Below, piece by piece: positions 1 through 8,761 of a DNA stretch of 64,000 nt. Below the pieces are notes generated by a model that saw nothing but the letters and a program-made list of their open reading frames with translations, did not search any database and had not been told where the DNA came from. Source of the DNA: Paenibacillus algorifonticola (lineage in GTDB: Bacteria > Bacillota > Bacilli > Paenibacillales > Paenibacillaceae); NCBI RefSeq assembly GCF_000971975.1, contig NZ_LAQO01000016.1, positions 62,001 to 126,000 on the forward strand, in the 5' to 3' direction. How positions within the stretch are numbered: the stretch's first letter is position 1; each line of letters opens with the position of its first letter. The position numbers were made by a program, and so were the translations under genes.

Positions 1-1
1 C

Positions 2-763
2 GTCAGCCTGCGGACGCATGAGCTTATTTTTAATACAAAGCATGCGGATTTTCAAAACAGCTACGTTCGCAAAGCTTTCGATGCGCTCGTCAACCGCAAT
101 GACTTGAAGGACGCCATTATGGGCGGCCAAGCGACGATTGCCAGCGGTCCTTTTTTGCCAGAATTTCCGTTTGTGCCCGCCTATGAACCGAAGGAAATCG
201 GATTGGACGCCGCTCGAAAATGGTTCCAGCAAGCAGGCTATGAGGTCGAGCAGGGCAAGGTAAGCAAGGATGGCCAGCCGCTTTCCTTCAAGCTGGTCAC
301 ATACGCGTCCCGAGCGGAATTTCCATTGCTGGCCCAAGTGCTGCAATCGCAAGCGAAGGAACTAGGCATTACCATTACGATCGCACAGGTAGATAAATAC
401 GAAGATTATTTGCTGGAGAAGGGCGATTGGGATTTAGGCACATACAGCCCGTTAATTGCGCCGCGCGGGGATGCGAGTTATTTTCTAAATGTAGCCTTTA
501 AGCCGGATGGCTCGCTGAATTTCGGTAAAATCAACGATAAAGAGCTGAGCACTTGGATTGATAAGCTGGATCAGACGGTGGACACAGATGAGCGCAATGC
601 TTTAATTAAACAGGCGCTTACCCGTATTGATGAAGAAATGTACTATTCCTACCTCGTGCATCCGAATACGCTCGTTGTGTACCGCGACAAGGTAAAAAAC
701 TGGGTGACGAGTAAAAGCGAATATTATATGCTGACGAACCAACTGGATGTGGAAGTGAAGTGA
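2..763 (+). CDS. nikA: Nickel/peptide ABC transporter substrate-binding protein, 5' truncated
   Basis: The reading frame is open from base 2, so the gene starts outside the window and only the C-terminal ~253 residues are present. The fragment carries features of the SBP_bac_5 (OppA/NikA) family: FNTKHADF, RKAFDALVNR and the C-terminal QALTRIDEEMYYSYLVHPN region that closes the ligand lobe. Family members are extracytoplasmic, usually lipid-anchored, and pass ligand to the permease pair encoded next. The stop overlaps the GTG start of the permease by four bases, so the genes are translationally coupled. Nickel is suggested by the NikB-like permease; a metallophore complex or peptides are also possible, because the ligand-specific N-terminal half is not visible. 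Confidence 0.85.
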   Translation, partial: VSLRTHELIFNTKHADFQNSYVRKAFDALVNRNDLKDAIMGGQATIASGPFLPEFPFVPAYEPKEIGLDAARKWFQQAGYEVEQGKVSKDGQPLSFKLVTYASRAEFPLLAQVLQSQAKELGITITIAQVDKYEDYLLEKGDWDLGTYSPLIAPRGDASYFLNVAFKPDGSLNFGKINDKELSTWIDKLDQTVDTDERNALIKQALTRIDEEMYYSYLVHPNTLVVYRDKVKNWVTSKSEYYMLTNQLDVEVK

Positions 764-1698
764 GCATCGTTTGGAAAAGGGGCGTAGAGCTTGTTCTGTT
801 TATTCTGCTGCTTTCCTTCGTCAGCTTCGTCTTCGTCAAGCTTGCCCCTGGAGATGCCGTTAAGCAAATGCTCCGTTCAGATGACGTTGCCGTAACAAGC
901 TCGGAAATCGAACGGCAGAGGGAAGAGCTGGGGCTAAACGAACCGGTATTCATACAATATGGTCATTGGCTTGCAAAATTAGTGCGACTAGATTTGGGCC
1001 ATTCCTATATGACGAATCGGCCAGTAAGCGAGGAGCTGCTTGGTAAAATGCCAGCGACGCTGCTGCTTACCGGCAGCTCGCTGCTTATTTTATTACTCAT
1101 TGCATTGCCGCTTGGCGCTTTGTCGGCCCTTTATCCGAATCGTGTCATTGACCGCGCAAGCCGTCTCCTTGCTGTAATGGGTACTTCTATCCCTAGCTTT
1201 TGGCTAGGGCTTCTTTTTATAGAAGGGCTGTCCGTACGGGCAGGCTTATTTCCGTCGATGGGAACGGGGACGCTTGCGCATCTCGTGCTGCCATCACTGA
1301 CACTTGGTCTTACAATGTCTGCTGTTTACGTCCGCTTAATTCGCTCCAGTCTTATGGACAGCTTAACGCAGGATTTTATTCGCGGAGCACGGTCACGCGG
1401 CATTGGCAGCGGAAAAATTTTGCTTCTTCATGCTTTTCGCCACGCGCTTACACCCGTTTTGACGATGTTTGGTGTCAGCGTGGGCAGCTTGCTTGGCGGC
1501 ACGGTTGTCATTGAGGTGCTGTTTGCTTATCCGGGCATGGGCAAGTTCATTGTGGATGCCATTCAGAGCAGGGATTATCCGGTCATTCAAGGTTATATGG
1601 TCGTGATGGGAATTGTCGTCACGCTTATTCATTTACTGGTGGATTTGGCGAATCATGCTCTGAACCCGGAAATACGTTTGAAAGGGGAGAACCGATGA
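760..1698 (+). CDS. nikB: ABC transporter permease, NikB/OppB type
   Basis: A 312-residue inner-membrane permease. An N-terminal segment (~9-29) is followed by the long extracytoplasmic region typical of OppB/NikB with LGLNEPVFIQYGHWL and LDLGHSYMTNRPV, then five further hydrophobic segments. The cytoplasmic coupling helix appears near residues 205-220 (RGARSRGIGSGKILLLHAFRH). The ending PVIQGYMVVMG...VDLANHALNPEIR closely resembles NikB. The GTG start overlaps the upstream stop (GTGA) and the stop overlaps the ATG of the next permease. It should pair with that permease as the channel of a nickel, metallophore or peptide importer; substrate cannot be fixed from sequence. Confidence 0.85.
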   Translation: MSIVWKRGVELVLFILLLSFVSFVFVKLAPGDAVKQMLRSDDVAVTSSEIERQREELGLNEPVFIQYGHWLAKLVRLDLGHSYMTNRPVSEELLGKMPATLLLTGSSLLILLLIALPLGALSALYPNRVIDRASRLLAVMGTSIPSFWLGLLFIEGLSVRAGLFPSMGTGTLAHLVLPSLTLGLTMSAVYVRLIRSSLMDSLTQDFIRGARSRGIGSGKILLLHAFRHALTPVLTMFGVSVGSLLGGTVVIEVLFAYPGMGKFIVDAIQSRDYPVIQGYMVVMGIVVTLIHLLVDLANHALNPEIRLKGENR

Positions 1699-2498
1699 AG
1701 AAGTTAAGCCCTGCAGGATATATAGTAACTCTGCTTTTCGCAGTGCTTGCTTTCTCGGTTTTCCTCGTTCCGCATGATCCGTATGTGGTGAATCTTAACG
1801 TCCGCTTGCTGCCGCCGAGCACACAATATTGGCTGGGTACGGATGGACTGGGCAGAGATCTGTTTTCCCGCCTGTTGATTGGAGGGCGAAATACGATTGG
1901 GGCTAGTCTAATCGTGCTTGTAGCAGCGCTAAGCATGGGTATTCCTGTGGGGCTGCTGTCGGGGTATGTGGGCGGCTTTGCGGATCGTCTATTTATGCGT
2001 GTGTCGGATTCCTTCCTCGCTTTTCCGGATTTCATGATTGCAATTGTGTTAAGCGGCCTAATGGGGCCGGATGTGTTCAATCTGATCATTGCCATTGCAG
2101 CGGTCAAATGGATCGCGTACTCGCGTATTGTACGCAATAGTGTCAGGTCTGAAAAACATAAGGATTATATAGCTATTGCCCGCTTGAACGGGCTAAGCTC
2201 GTTTCGAATCGTTATCAAGCATTTGCTGCCGCATGCGTTCAGCAATGTGATCGTTATTGCTTCGCTGGACGTGGGCAAAATCATTTTGATGATTGCGTCG
2301 CTTTCCTACATTGGACTTGGCGTTCAGCCGCCGTCGCCAGAATGGGGAGCGATGCTGAACGAAGGCCGCGCCTATTTTCACCAAGCTCCGTATTTGATGA
2401 TTGCACCGGGACTGGCTATTATGCTTGTCGTACTATTGTTCAACGCTTGGGGTGACCGGATTCGCGATCGGCTGGATGTGAAACGAAGCAGGGAGTAA
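1695..2498 (+). CDS. nikC: ABC transporter permease, NikC/DppC type
   Basis: A 267-residue second permease. It has an N-terminal membrane segment, the family signature LGTDGLGRDLFSRLLIGGR around residues 48-66, and the coupling-helix region ARLNGLSSFRIVIKHLLPHAFSNV near 157-180. SYIGLGVQPPSPEWGAML is the standard late motif of DppC/NikC proteins. The ATG overlaps the nikB stop (ATGA). It ends 14 bases before the ATPase gene, which has its own GGAG site. Together the genes make one operon for a complete importer, with the two ATPase subunits fused in the last gene. Confidence 0.85.
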   Translation: MKKLSPAGYIVTLLFAVLAFSVFLVPHDPYVVNLNVRLLPPSTQYWLGTDGLGRDLFSRLLIGGRNTIGASLIVLVAALSMGIPVGLLSGYVGGFADRLFMRVSDSFLAFPDFMIAIVLSGLMGPDVFNLIIAIAAVKWIAYSRIVRNSVRSEKHKDYIAIARLNGLSSFRIVIKHLLPHAFSNVIVIASLDVGKIILMIASLSYIGLGVQPPSPEWGAMLNEGRAYFHQAPYLMIAPGLAIMLVVLLFNAWGDRIRDRLDVKRSRE

Positions 2499-2512
2499 AG
2501 GAGATCACGGCG

Positions 2513-4111
2513 ATGAGCGTATTAAAAATAAAGGGACTTAGCTTAAACGCAGGGCAGCAGCAGCTTGTTTCGGACCTTCATCTATCCATTGAAAAGCAGC
2601 AATGGCTCGCTTTAATTGGCGAAAGCGGCAGCGGCAAAACCCTGACTGGCTTAGCGATTGGCGGCTTGCTGCCTCATGCTGTGCGCATGACGACTGGCCA
2701 GATTTTTTTGGAGGGACAATCCCTTTCGGAGCTTTCGGCACAACAAATACGCGGCTTGCGAGGCAAAGATATTGCTTATATTTTTCAGGATTATGCGGGG
2801 ATGTTCAGTCCCTTTATTCGACTGGGGAAGCAGCTGGATGAAACGCTTCAAGCGCATAGTCGCTTAGGACGCAGGGAGCGGAAAAAGCAAATTTTGACTT
2901 GCTTAGGAGAGGCGCGTCTGCCAGCAGAGCGCGTATTTAACAGCTATCCATTTGAGCTGAGTGGCGGCCAATTGCAGCGGGTCTCGATTGCAGCAGCGCT
3001 GCTGCTTCAGCCGAAGCTGCTTATTGCCGATGAACCGACGACTGCGCTGGATCATGCAACGGGAGAGGAAATACTACGTTTGCTAAAGGAAATGCAGGAG
3101 CGAATCGGCTGCGCGATCCTGTTTATTACGCATGACTTAAAGCATGTCAGGCGTTATGCCGATCAAGTGGCGATTATGCGCGAAGGCTGTGTGCTGGAGT
3201 CGGGCGATGTGCGGGCAGTGCTGGAGCAGCCCACACATTCCTATACGAAGCAGCTTCTTGCGGCTGAGCCGATTCTATTGTCGTCACTAACATTAACGCC
3301 TGAGCGAGAACCGATGCTGCGGCCAGTAGACGCCCATCAATCCATGCTGGAGCAGGAAAAAAGATTTGAGGCCAGCAGAGGGAATCGTATGCTTGCCGCT
3401 CAAAATCTAGTCAAAACGTACCCGAAAGGCATCAAGGCGCTGGATCAAGTGACTTTTACGCTGAAAGCAGGGGAGTGTTTAGGGCTGGTCGGTGAGAGCG
3501 GCAGCGGTAAAAGCACATTGGCTAGATGCTTGATGCTTATAGAGACACTTGACGAAGGCCAACTTATATTCCAGCAAACGTCGCTGCATAAACGGAAAAC
3601 TCAGGCACAGTCGTTCATAAGCGGACGTATTCAAACGGTATTTCAAAATCCAGCAGCCAGTTTGAACCCGAGGCTAACGATTGTAGATTCGTTAATGGAG
3701 CCGCTGGATGTATTCAAGGACAAATCGCCTGCGTTTTTAGGCGATTGCCGATATAAACGGAATGAAGCCGCTGCTCTTTTGCTCGATATGGTAGGGCTTC
3801 CGGCTAGCGTGATGCGGCAATATCCCCATGAGCTGAGCGGGGGCCAGAAGCAGCGGGTATGTATCGCCAGGGCGATCAGCATTGCGCCTGACTTTATTAT
3901 ATTGGATGAGCCGACCGCAAGCCTGGATATGATCATTCAGGCCCAGATTTTAAAGCTATTGCAGCAATTACAGCAGCAGCTTGGTTTTGCCTGCTTGTTT
4001 ATTTCGCATGATTTGGCAGCCGTGCAGCTCATGTGCAGGCGTATTATGGTGCTGCAGCATGGGAAAATCATAAGCGAATATGAACGATTTCCTGCTTCAT
4101 CAATTCAATAA
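2513..4111 (+). CDS. Fused double ABC ATPase of nickel/peptide importer (NikDE-like)
   Basis: A 532-residue protein with two complete nucleotide-binding domains in tandem, doing the work of separate NikD and NikE subunits. Domain 1 has Walker A GESGSGKT (~37-44), signature LSGGQLQRVSIA and Walker B LLIADEPTTALD. Domain 2 has Walker A GESGSGKST (~324-332), signature LSGGQKQRVCIA and Walker B FIILDEPTASLD. The linker (~250-295) is typical of OppD-like C-terminal extensions. It follows nikC by 14 bases. The last ~12 codons lie opposite the 3' end of a decayed LysR gene, so the C-terminus may have been altered by a deletion; no catalytic residue is affected. Confidence 0.9.
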   Translation: MSVLKIKGLSLNAGQQQLVSDLHLSIEKQQWLALIGESGSGKTLTGLAIGGLLPHAVRMTTGQIFLEGQSLSELSAQQIRGLRGKDIAYIFQDYAGMFSPFIRLGKQLDETLQAHSRLGRRERKKQILTCLGEARLPAERVFNSYPFELSGGQLQRVSIAAALLLQPKLLIADEPTTALDHATGEEILRLLKEMQERIGCAILFITHDLKHVRRYADQVAIMREGCVLESGDVRAVLEQPTHSYTKQLLAAEPILLSSLTLTPEREPMLRPVDAHQSMLEQEKRFEASRGNRMLAAQNLVKTYPKGIKALDQVTFTLKAGECLGLVGESGSGKSTLARCLMLIETLDEGQLIFQQTSLHKRKTQAQSFISGRIQTVFQNPAASLNPRLTIVDSLMEPLDVFKDKSPAFLGDCRYKRNEAAALLLDMVGLPASVMRQYPHELSGGQKQRVCIARAISIAPDFIILDEPTASLDMIIQAQILKLLQQLQQQLGFACLFISHDLAAVQLMCRRIMVLQHGKIISEYERFPASSIQ

Positions 4112-4194
4112 AGCGTTGTGCCGCTTTGGTCAAATAACGGTCCTTTAGCCAGATGAGTCCGGTGGCAAAATGTAGTTCATAAGCCTTACTTATC
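4068..4194 (-). pseudogene. Remnant of LysR-family regulator C-terminus
   Basis: Read on the minus strand this stretch encodes about 40 residues ending at a TGA (4068-4070): it contains ELHFATGLIWLKDRYLTKAA then QRFIELMKQ. That pattern (hydrophobic strand, WLKDRYLTKAA, QRFIE) is the usual C-terminal helix of LysR-type effector domains. An in-frame TAG lies just upstream (4195-4197), there is no start codon, and the rest of a ~300-residue regulator is absent. It overlaps the end of the double ATPase by 44 bases on the other strand. I infer a deletion removed most of a convergent LysR gene. Confidence 0.6.
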
Positions 4195-4205
4195 TAGCCA
4201 GAAGA

Positions 4206-4247
4206 AATGCCCGAAGGCTCCTTTGAAGGGGACTTCGGGCATTTTTT
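4206..4247 (+). terminator. Rho-independent terminator of nik-like operon
   Basis: An 11-bp perfect stem (AATGCCCGAAG with CTTCGGGCATT) closes a 16-base loop and is followed by a run of T. It follows the ABC operon and also lies beyond the minus-strand gene at 4312. Confidence 0.9.
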
Positions 4248-4311
4248 GATCAACGATTATGAAAATAAGGAAGTAAGCGACGCTTAATCCATGTAAGGTG
4301 TTACATGAAAA

Positions 4312-6078
4312 TTAATCCAGCTCAGCGCGTGTGAAGAGATCGCTGATTAAATCATGATCCTCACAGGCTGCTTTGAAGGCTAATGCAAATTTCACCAGAG
4401 CTTCCCGATTGCTGGAGTACACGCAGAACATGCCGGCCTCCGGGTCGAAGTGGATATGCTGGGCAAGCTCCGGCATTTTTTCCTCCAAAAATACAGCGGC
4501 AAGCGAGCTCCAGTCATAGCCGCTGCCTTCAAAGCCTTCATACGCCCTCGTATCAAACAGCGCCTGCTTGTAGGTACCGGCATTTAGAATGACAGACCAG
4601 GATTTATTGTCGTGGTCAATAAAGATAAAGGGCTGCAGTTGTGCTGTGATTCCGTCAGCATCCGAATGAAGCAATGCTTTGTTGGCAGGGGCTGCATAGG
4701 CGTTTAACTGCTCAATCACCTGCTTAATAGCTTCATTCGTCATGGAGAGGGTACGATCCGTTACAGTGATTTTTCCCAGCTGAATGCGATTATCGAGCCA
4801 GTCCGTAATAAAGGCTGGAGCATAGCCGCCTGTGCTAAACTCACCGTCACTGCATGCGATCATCGTATCGTAGTCATCGACATATTTTTTCTTCGTTGGA
4901 TATGGATAAGTTTTAGTATAGAGCCAAAATTGCAAATCATACATCAAGGTTGATAATTCATCGGCGTGAAAGACGAAATGCCCTTTTTCCTCGGTAATTT
5001 TAGTGCAGATCGAACGAATTTTTCCTTCTAGATTATCCGTTTCCGTAACAGCAGTACATAGCTCAGTCAGTAGAGGGGAAAACTCGCCTTCTGCTACCTT
5101 TTTCAAATCAGCTTCTTTATCCTCAGCCGAGGTGTCATATTCATCATCATGAACGAGCCCTTTAATAAAAGCTTCAAAGCTGCATGCCAAATAAGTAATG
5201 TTGTATTCGTCCTCTTGATCGACGTGAACGACGGACGGTTCACCTTCTGGGCCGCTGAAGCGGTAATCCAGCATAATGACATCATGGCCTGCAGATGGAC
5301 AGTCGCAAATGACAATCCCAAGGTCAGGATATCCCCATTCTTCTATCATAAACCGGCTCCCCAAATCGCCGCCAAGCGTGTAGGATTTATTGCGTCCAAT
5401 GCCCATAATGCCTGTAATCGCGACGTGATCCTCTGACCATGAGGTCGGTTCCTCCGTTGGAAAACGGCAATTGACGGGAACCCCGCCGTTTTGGGTGTTC
5501 ATTAAGGCGATGTAGGAAGCTGGTAGCTTGTAGCCAAGCTCCTGCTCAATGGAGGCGATAAGTTCAGCGGTTGGATGCGGCATCACATAAGACTTGCGGG
5601 CATAGTCGCTGTCCTCCCAAAAGCTCTGTAAATCGAACGAGGCGAAGGGCACGTCTTTCCCGGTGCCGCGATTTTGCCCGGCTGCTTCGCTTTCTGCTAC
5701 ATAGCGCTTATTCTGGAGCACCATTTTTTCGGCGAGCGGCTTGGTCCACTCCAAAAACTCCAAGGTTGATACCGATTGGGGGTCCAAGCGACGGGACAGC
5801 TCAAAAGCCTGTAAGGCGTCCACATAACGAGCTAGAGAATAGTAAGCATAGCCTTGGCGAAAATGCCATAAAGGATCGTTTTTACCTTGCTCGGAGATTA
5901 ATGAAAGCTGATGAAGCGCATCGCGATAACGCTCTGTATTGTTAAGGGCCCTGGCAAGCTGGATAATGATCTCATAATTTCTGTCGGCTTCAGGGATTTC
6001 CTGCAATCGATCAACGATGTTCTCGAACGCTTCTTCCTCATGCCAAAGGTTGATTTGTGCCAAAAGCTGCTGATCCAT
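4312..6078 (-). CDS. TPR-SUKH-Imm51 fusion, probable multi-domain immunity protein
   Basis: A 588-residue soluble protein. Residues ~1-115 form TPR-like helices (RYRDALHQL, RYVDALQAFELSRRLDP). Residues ~165-300 match the SMI1/KNR4 (SUKH) fold: an IEQELGYKLPASYIALMNTQNGG opening and the late CDCPSAGHDVIMLDY strand pair. The last ~110 residues (PFIFIDHDNKSWSVILNAG, EGSGYDWSSLAAVFLEEKMPEL, FALAFKAACEDHDLI) resemble the Imm51 family. Both SUKH and Imm51 are immunity modules against polymorphic toxins. The gene stands alone on the minus strand, with GAGGAG upstream of the ATG. No toxin adjoins it, so it may protect against toxins made by neighbouring cells. The fold assignments are from motif memory; the function is inferred. 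Confidence 0.75.
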   Translation of the reverse strand: MDQQLLAQINLWHEEEAFENIVDRLQEIPEADRNYEIIIQLARALNNTERYRDALHQLSLISEQGKNDPLWHFRQGYAYYSLARYVDALQAFELSRRLDPQSVSTLEFLEWTKPLAEKMVLQNKRYVAESEAAGQNRGTGKDVPFASFDLQSFWEDSDYARKSYVMPHPTAELIASIEQELGYKLPASYIALMNTQNGGVPVNCRFPTEEPTSWSEDHVAITGIMGIGRNKSYTLGGDLGSRFMIEEWGYPDLGIVICDCPSAGHDVIMLDYRFSGPEGEPSVVHVDQEDEYNITYLACSFEAFIKGLVHDDEYDTSAEDKEADLKKVAEGEFSPLLTELCTAVTETDNLEGKIRSICTKITEEKGHFVFHADELSTLMYDLQFWLYTKTYPYPTKKKYVDDYDTMIACSDGEFSTGGYAPAFITDWLDNRIQLGKITVTDRTLSMTNEAIKQVIEQLNAYAAPANKALLHSDADGITAQLQPFIFIDHDNKSWSVILNAGTYKQALFDTRAYEGFEGSGYDWSSLAAVFLEEKMPELAQHIHFDPEAGMFCVYSSNREALVKFALAFKAACEDHDLISDLFTRAELD

Positions 6079-6238
6079 AAGTGCGCTTCACTCCTCATAT
6101 GAAATAGCCATATCTTTTATGATATATTGTTAATTATATCCTGAAACGAAGGCGGCTGGCTAATCCTTAAGCGGCTAAGCGGGAACGCAGGGTATAATAA
6201 AAGAGTCAGCAAATTGATGAAAAAGTAGGCGATCGAAG

Positions 6239-7711
6239 ATGAGCGAGAAGCAAGCCAATATAAATACCGGATGGAACTTTGACAACAGCTACGCCCGTTT
6301 GCCAGACGGATTGTTTACAGCAACAAACCCAACGCCTGTACGCTCGCCAGATCTGATTATTTGCAATGATCCGCTAGCTGCATCTTTAGGGCTGGATGCC
6401 GAGACGCTGAAGAGCGAGGAAGGCGCAGCTATGCTTGCTGGAAATCAGATTCCCGAAGGCGCTTTGCCGCTTGCCCAAGCTTATGCGGGGCATCAGTTTG
6501 GCCATTTTAACCGCTTGGGGGACGGACGAGCTTTGCTGCTGGGCGAACAAATAGCACCCTCAGGCGAACGAGTCGATATTCAGTTAAAAGGCGCAGGTCG
6601 AACGCCATATTCTCGCGGTGGCGATGGCCGTGCGGGGGTTGGGCCAATGCTGCGTGAATACATCATTAGCGAAGCGATGCATGGGCTGGGCATTCCCACT
6701 ACCCGCAGCTTGGCCGTCGTTAAAACAGGTGAGCCTATTTTCCGTGAGGATACGCAGCAGGGGGCGATTCTGACCCGGGTAGCTGCGAGCCATATCCGTG
6801 TCGGAACGTTTCAATTTGCTGCTCAATGGGGAGCAGCGGAGGAGCTGCGAGCACTGGCGGTCTACACCGTGCAAAGACATTTTTCACCTATTGCTGCTGA
6901 TGCAAATCGCTATCTTTCCTTGCTTCAGGAAGTGATTAAGCGCCAAGCATCGCTCATTGCCAAATGGCAGCTTGTTGGTTTTATTCATGGCGTAATGAAC
7001 ACGGACAACATGGCGCTTAGTGGCGAAACGATTGATTACGGCCCATGTGCCTTTATGGATGCTTATAACCCAGCGACGGTATTCAGCTCCATCGATAGTC
7101 AAGGTCGTTATGCCTATGGAAATCAGCCTTACATCGCGGTCTGGAATTTGGCAAGATTAGCCGAATCGATATTGTCGCTCCTGCATGACGATGAGGAGCA
7201 GGCGCTAAAGCTTGCCGAGCAAGCTTTAGCGGATTTTACAGAGCAATACCACCGTCAATGGCTCACGGGCATGCGTGGAAAGCTGGGGATTTTCAATGAG
7301 GAGGAGCAGGACGACGAGCTAATGAAAGACCTGCTCACTTTGATGGAAAAGCATAGCGAGGATTACACGAATACGTTTGTCGCGTTGACCTTTAACAAGC
7401 CGGATGACTCTGCTCTGTTTAACAGCGAGGAGTATACAGAGTGGCATGAGCGGTGGCAGAACAGGCTGGGCAGACAGGAGCAATCGAGCAAAGAAGTCGA
7501 ACAACTCATGCGCAGCAGCAATCCAGCGATCATTCCGCGCAATCATCGGGTGGAAGAGGCGCTGGAGGCGGCGGTAAAAGGGGATTACAGTGTGATGGAG
7601 CGGCTGCTCGAGGCGCTTGCCGATCCGTATGCGCATTCTCCAAAGCAGGCTGATTATGCGGCATTGCCTGAGCCGTCAGACTGTGCTTACCGCACTTATT
7701 GCGGAACGTAA
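6239..7711 (+). CDS. selO: Protein adenylyltransferase SelO (YdiU family)
   Basis: A 490-residue pseudokinase-fold enzyme that transfers AMP from ATP to Ser/Thr/Tyr of target proteins, a redox-linked function in studied homologues. Clear signatures: AQAYAGHQFGHFNRLGDGRA (~79-98), LKGAGRTPYSRGGDGRAGVG, GVMNTDNM with the metal-binding Asn/Asp, and IDYGPCAFMD. The C-terminus ends in RTYCGT, with one Cys but no selenocysteine; the upstream DCAY supplies another Cys. Length is normal for the family. A TATAAT at 6193 lies ~40 bases before the ATG; no good -35 partner is seen. Monocistronic. Confidence 0.95.
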   Translation: MSEKQANINTGWNFDNSYARLPDGLFTATNPTPVRSPDLIICNDPLAASLGLDAETLKSEEGAAMLAGNQIPEGALPLAQAYAGHQFGHFNRLGDGRALLLGEQIAPSGERVDIQLKGAGRTPYSRGGDGRAGVGPMLREYIISEAMHGLGIPTTRSLAVVKTGEPIFREDTQQGAILTRVAASHIRVGTFQFAAQWGAAEELRALAVYTVQRHFSPIAADANRYLSLLQEVIKRQASLIAKWQLVGFIHGVMNTDNMALSGETIDYGPCAFMDAYNPATVFSSIDSQGRYAYGNQPYIAVWNLARLAESILSLLHDDEEQALKLAEQALADFTEQYHRQWLTGMRGKLGIFNEEEQDDELMKDLLTLMEKHSEDYTNTFVALTFNKPDDSALFNSEEYTEWHERWQNRLGRQEQSSKEVEQLMRSSNPAIIPRNHRVEEALEAAVKGDYSVMERLLEALADPYAHSPKQADYAALPEPSDCAYRTYCGT

Positions 7712-7829
7712 ATGCACGAATATGGACATTACTTCCATAATCCTGCATAATACACTCAAGAACGACAACTGAAAATAAGCTTGTAAACTATTGTCGAAAT
7801 TCATGCGATATGCGAGAGGTGGAATCGTT

Positions 7830-8177
7830 TTGTCGAAAACGGAAGAAATCACCGCTTTTATAGAAGCGCTGGATGTGCCATGGCAGGTCGAAGTATCGAA
7901 TCAGCTGCGCAGCCTGATACATGAGGTCATTCCAGACGTTCAGGAGCGACTGCAATATAAGAAGCCTCATTTTTTGAAAAATGGAAAGTACGCGGCGGTC
8001 ATTTCGCCTTCTAAAAAAGCGGTTTCCTTCACCATATTCCATACGACGGGTCTGGATTTACCAGCTGAGCTGTTTGAAGGCCCGAAGGAGCGGAAAACGA
8101 TTAAAATTCAGGAAAAGGATACCCCTGACTATTCGCAATTGACGGAGTATCTGGAGCAGGCGTCCAAAGAGCTTTAA
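7830..8177 (+). CDS. DUF1801 (YdhG-like) protein
   Basis: About 115 residues. The start is set at the TTG preceded by GAGAGGTGG (7814-7822); an in-frame ATG at 7791 lacks a ribosome site. The sequence EEITAFIEALDVPWQVEVSNQLRSLIHEVIPDVQERLQYKKPHFLKNGKYAAVI is typical of the small DUF1801/YdhG fold, which resembles iron-chaperone and frataxin-like proteins, but no function is established. A strong hairpin with a T run follows, so it is transcribed alone. Confidence 0.8.
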   Translation: MSKTEEITAFIEALDVPWQVEVSNQLRSLIHEVIPDVQERLQYKKPHFLKNGKYAAVISPSKKAVSFTIFHTTGLDLPAELFEGPKERKTIKIQEKDTPDYSQLTEYLEQASKEL

Positions 8178-8203
8178 GCCTTTCCTGCTTGCCCGAAACC
8201 TAT

Positions 8204-8288
8204 AAAGCTGTCCAAGCACAAGAATGGAACTGAGAGGCTGCTGCAGCTCACAGCACAACTTTCTGATTTGTGCGGGGACAGCTTTTTT
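8204..8288 (+). terminator. Long-stem terminator after DUF1801 gene
   Basis: Outer stem AAAGCTGTCC with GGACAGCTTT, then a second stem GCACAA with TTGTGC, enclosing a ~46-base apex that itself contains self-complementary GCTGCTGCAGC. Six T follow. The long apex is unusual for a simple terminator. Confidence 0.65.
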
Positions 8289-8338
8289 ATTAATACGCTT
8301 CTGTTTTAGCTCAAAGCTTGAAGGTAAAGGAGAGGCCG

Positions 8339-8761
8339 ATGAATAGGGAAGAGGCTTTACTATTATTAGAATGTCATGCCTTTGCGTTTGAAGATATCGA
8401 GCATGAGAAGATGACGAACGGTTTTCTCGGCATGCTTCGCCCATTTGGCGGTCAGCTCGTGGAAGAGAATTTTCATGAGGTAATGACAATCCTTGATGTG
8501 CTGTCGCCCGAATTAACGAATAAAACGGTAAGCAGTGAGATGATGGCCTGTTTATGGAGCATTTGCCATTTGGGCAGAGCCTGGGCGGTAGAGCCGGATG
8601 GCATGCTGCGGAGCAACGGCCTCATTACGGCAGTGCAAACGAAGCAGATGGAGGAGTGGCTGAGCATCATCTCTTACGCAGTGATGATCCTGCTGGAGGA
8701 CGGCGGAGCAGAGGAAGCGTTCTGGGGATATGAAGAATATAAGAGAGAGAGGAATAAATGA
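8339..8761 (+). CDS. Hypothetical protein, first gene of immunity-like pair
   Basis: A 140-residue acidic, helix-rich protein I do not recognise. The start is the ATG behind AAAGGAGAGG (8327-8335); an in-frame upstream start at 8318 would add seven residues with no ribosome site. There is no signal peptide or membrane segment. Two stretches (LGMLRPFGGQLVEENFHEVMTI and LWSICHLGRAWAVEPDGML) suggest a compact helical fold. Its stop overlaps the ATG of the DUF2185 gene, so the two are coupled. The context, a small acidic protein with a DUF2185 partner, suggests an immunity-type or regulatory role; that is inference. Confidence 0.7.
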   Translation: MNREEALLLLECHAFAFEDIEHEKMTNGFLGMLRPFGGQLVEENFHEVMTILDVLSPELTNKTVSSEMMACLWSICHLGRAWAVEPDGMLRSNGLITAVQTKQMEEWLSIISYAVMILLEDGGAEEAFWGYEEYKRERNK

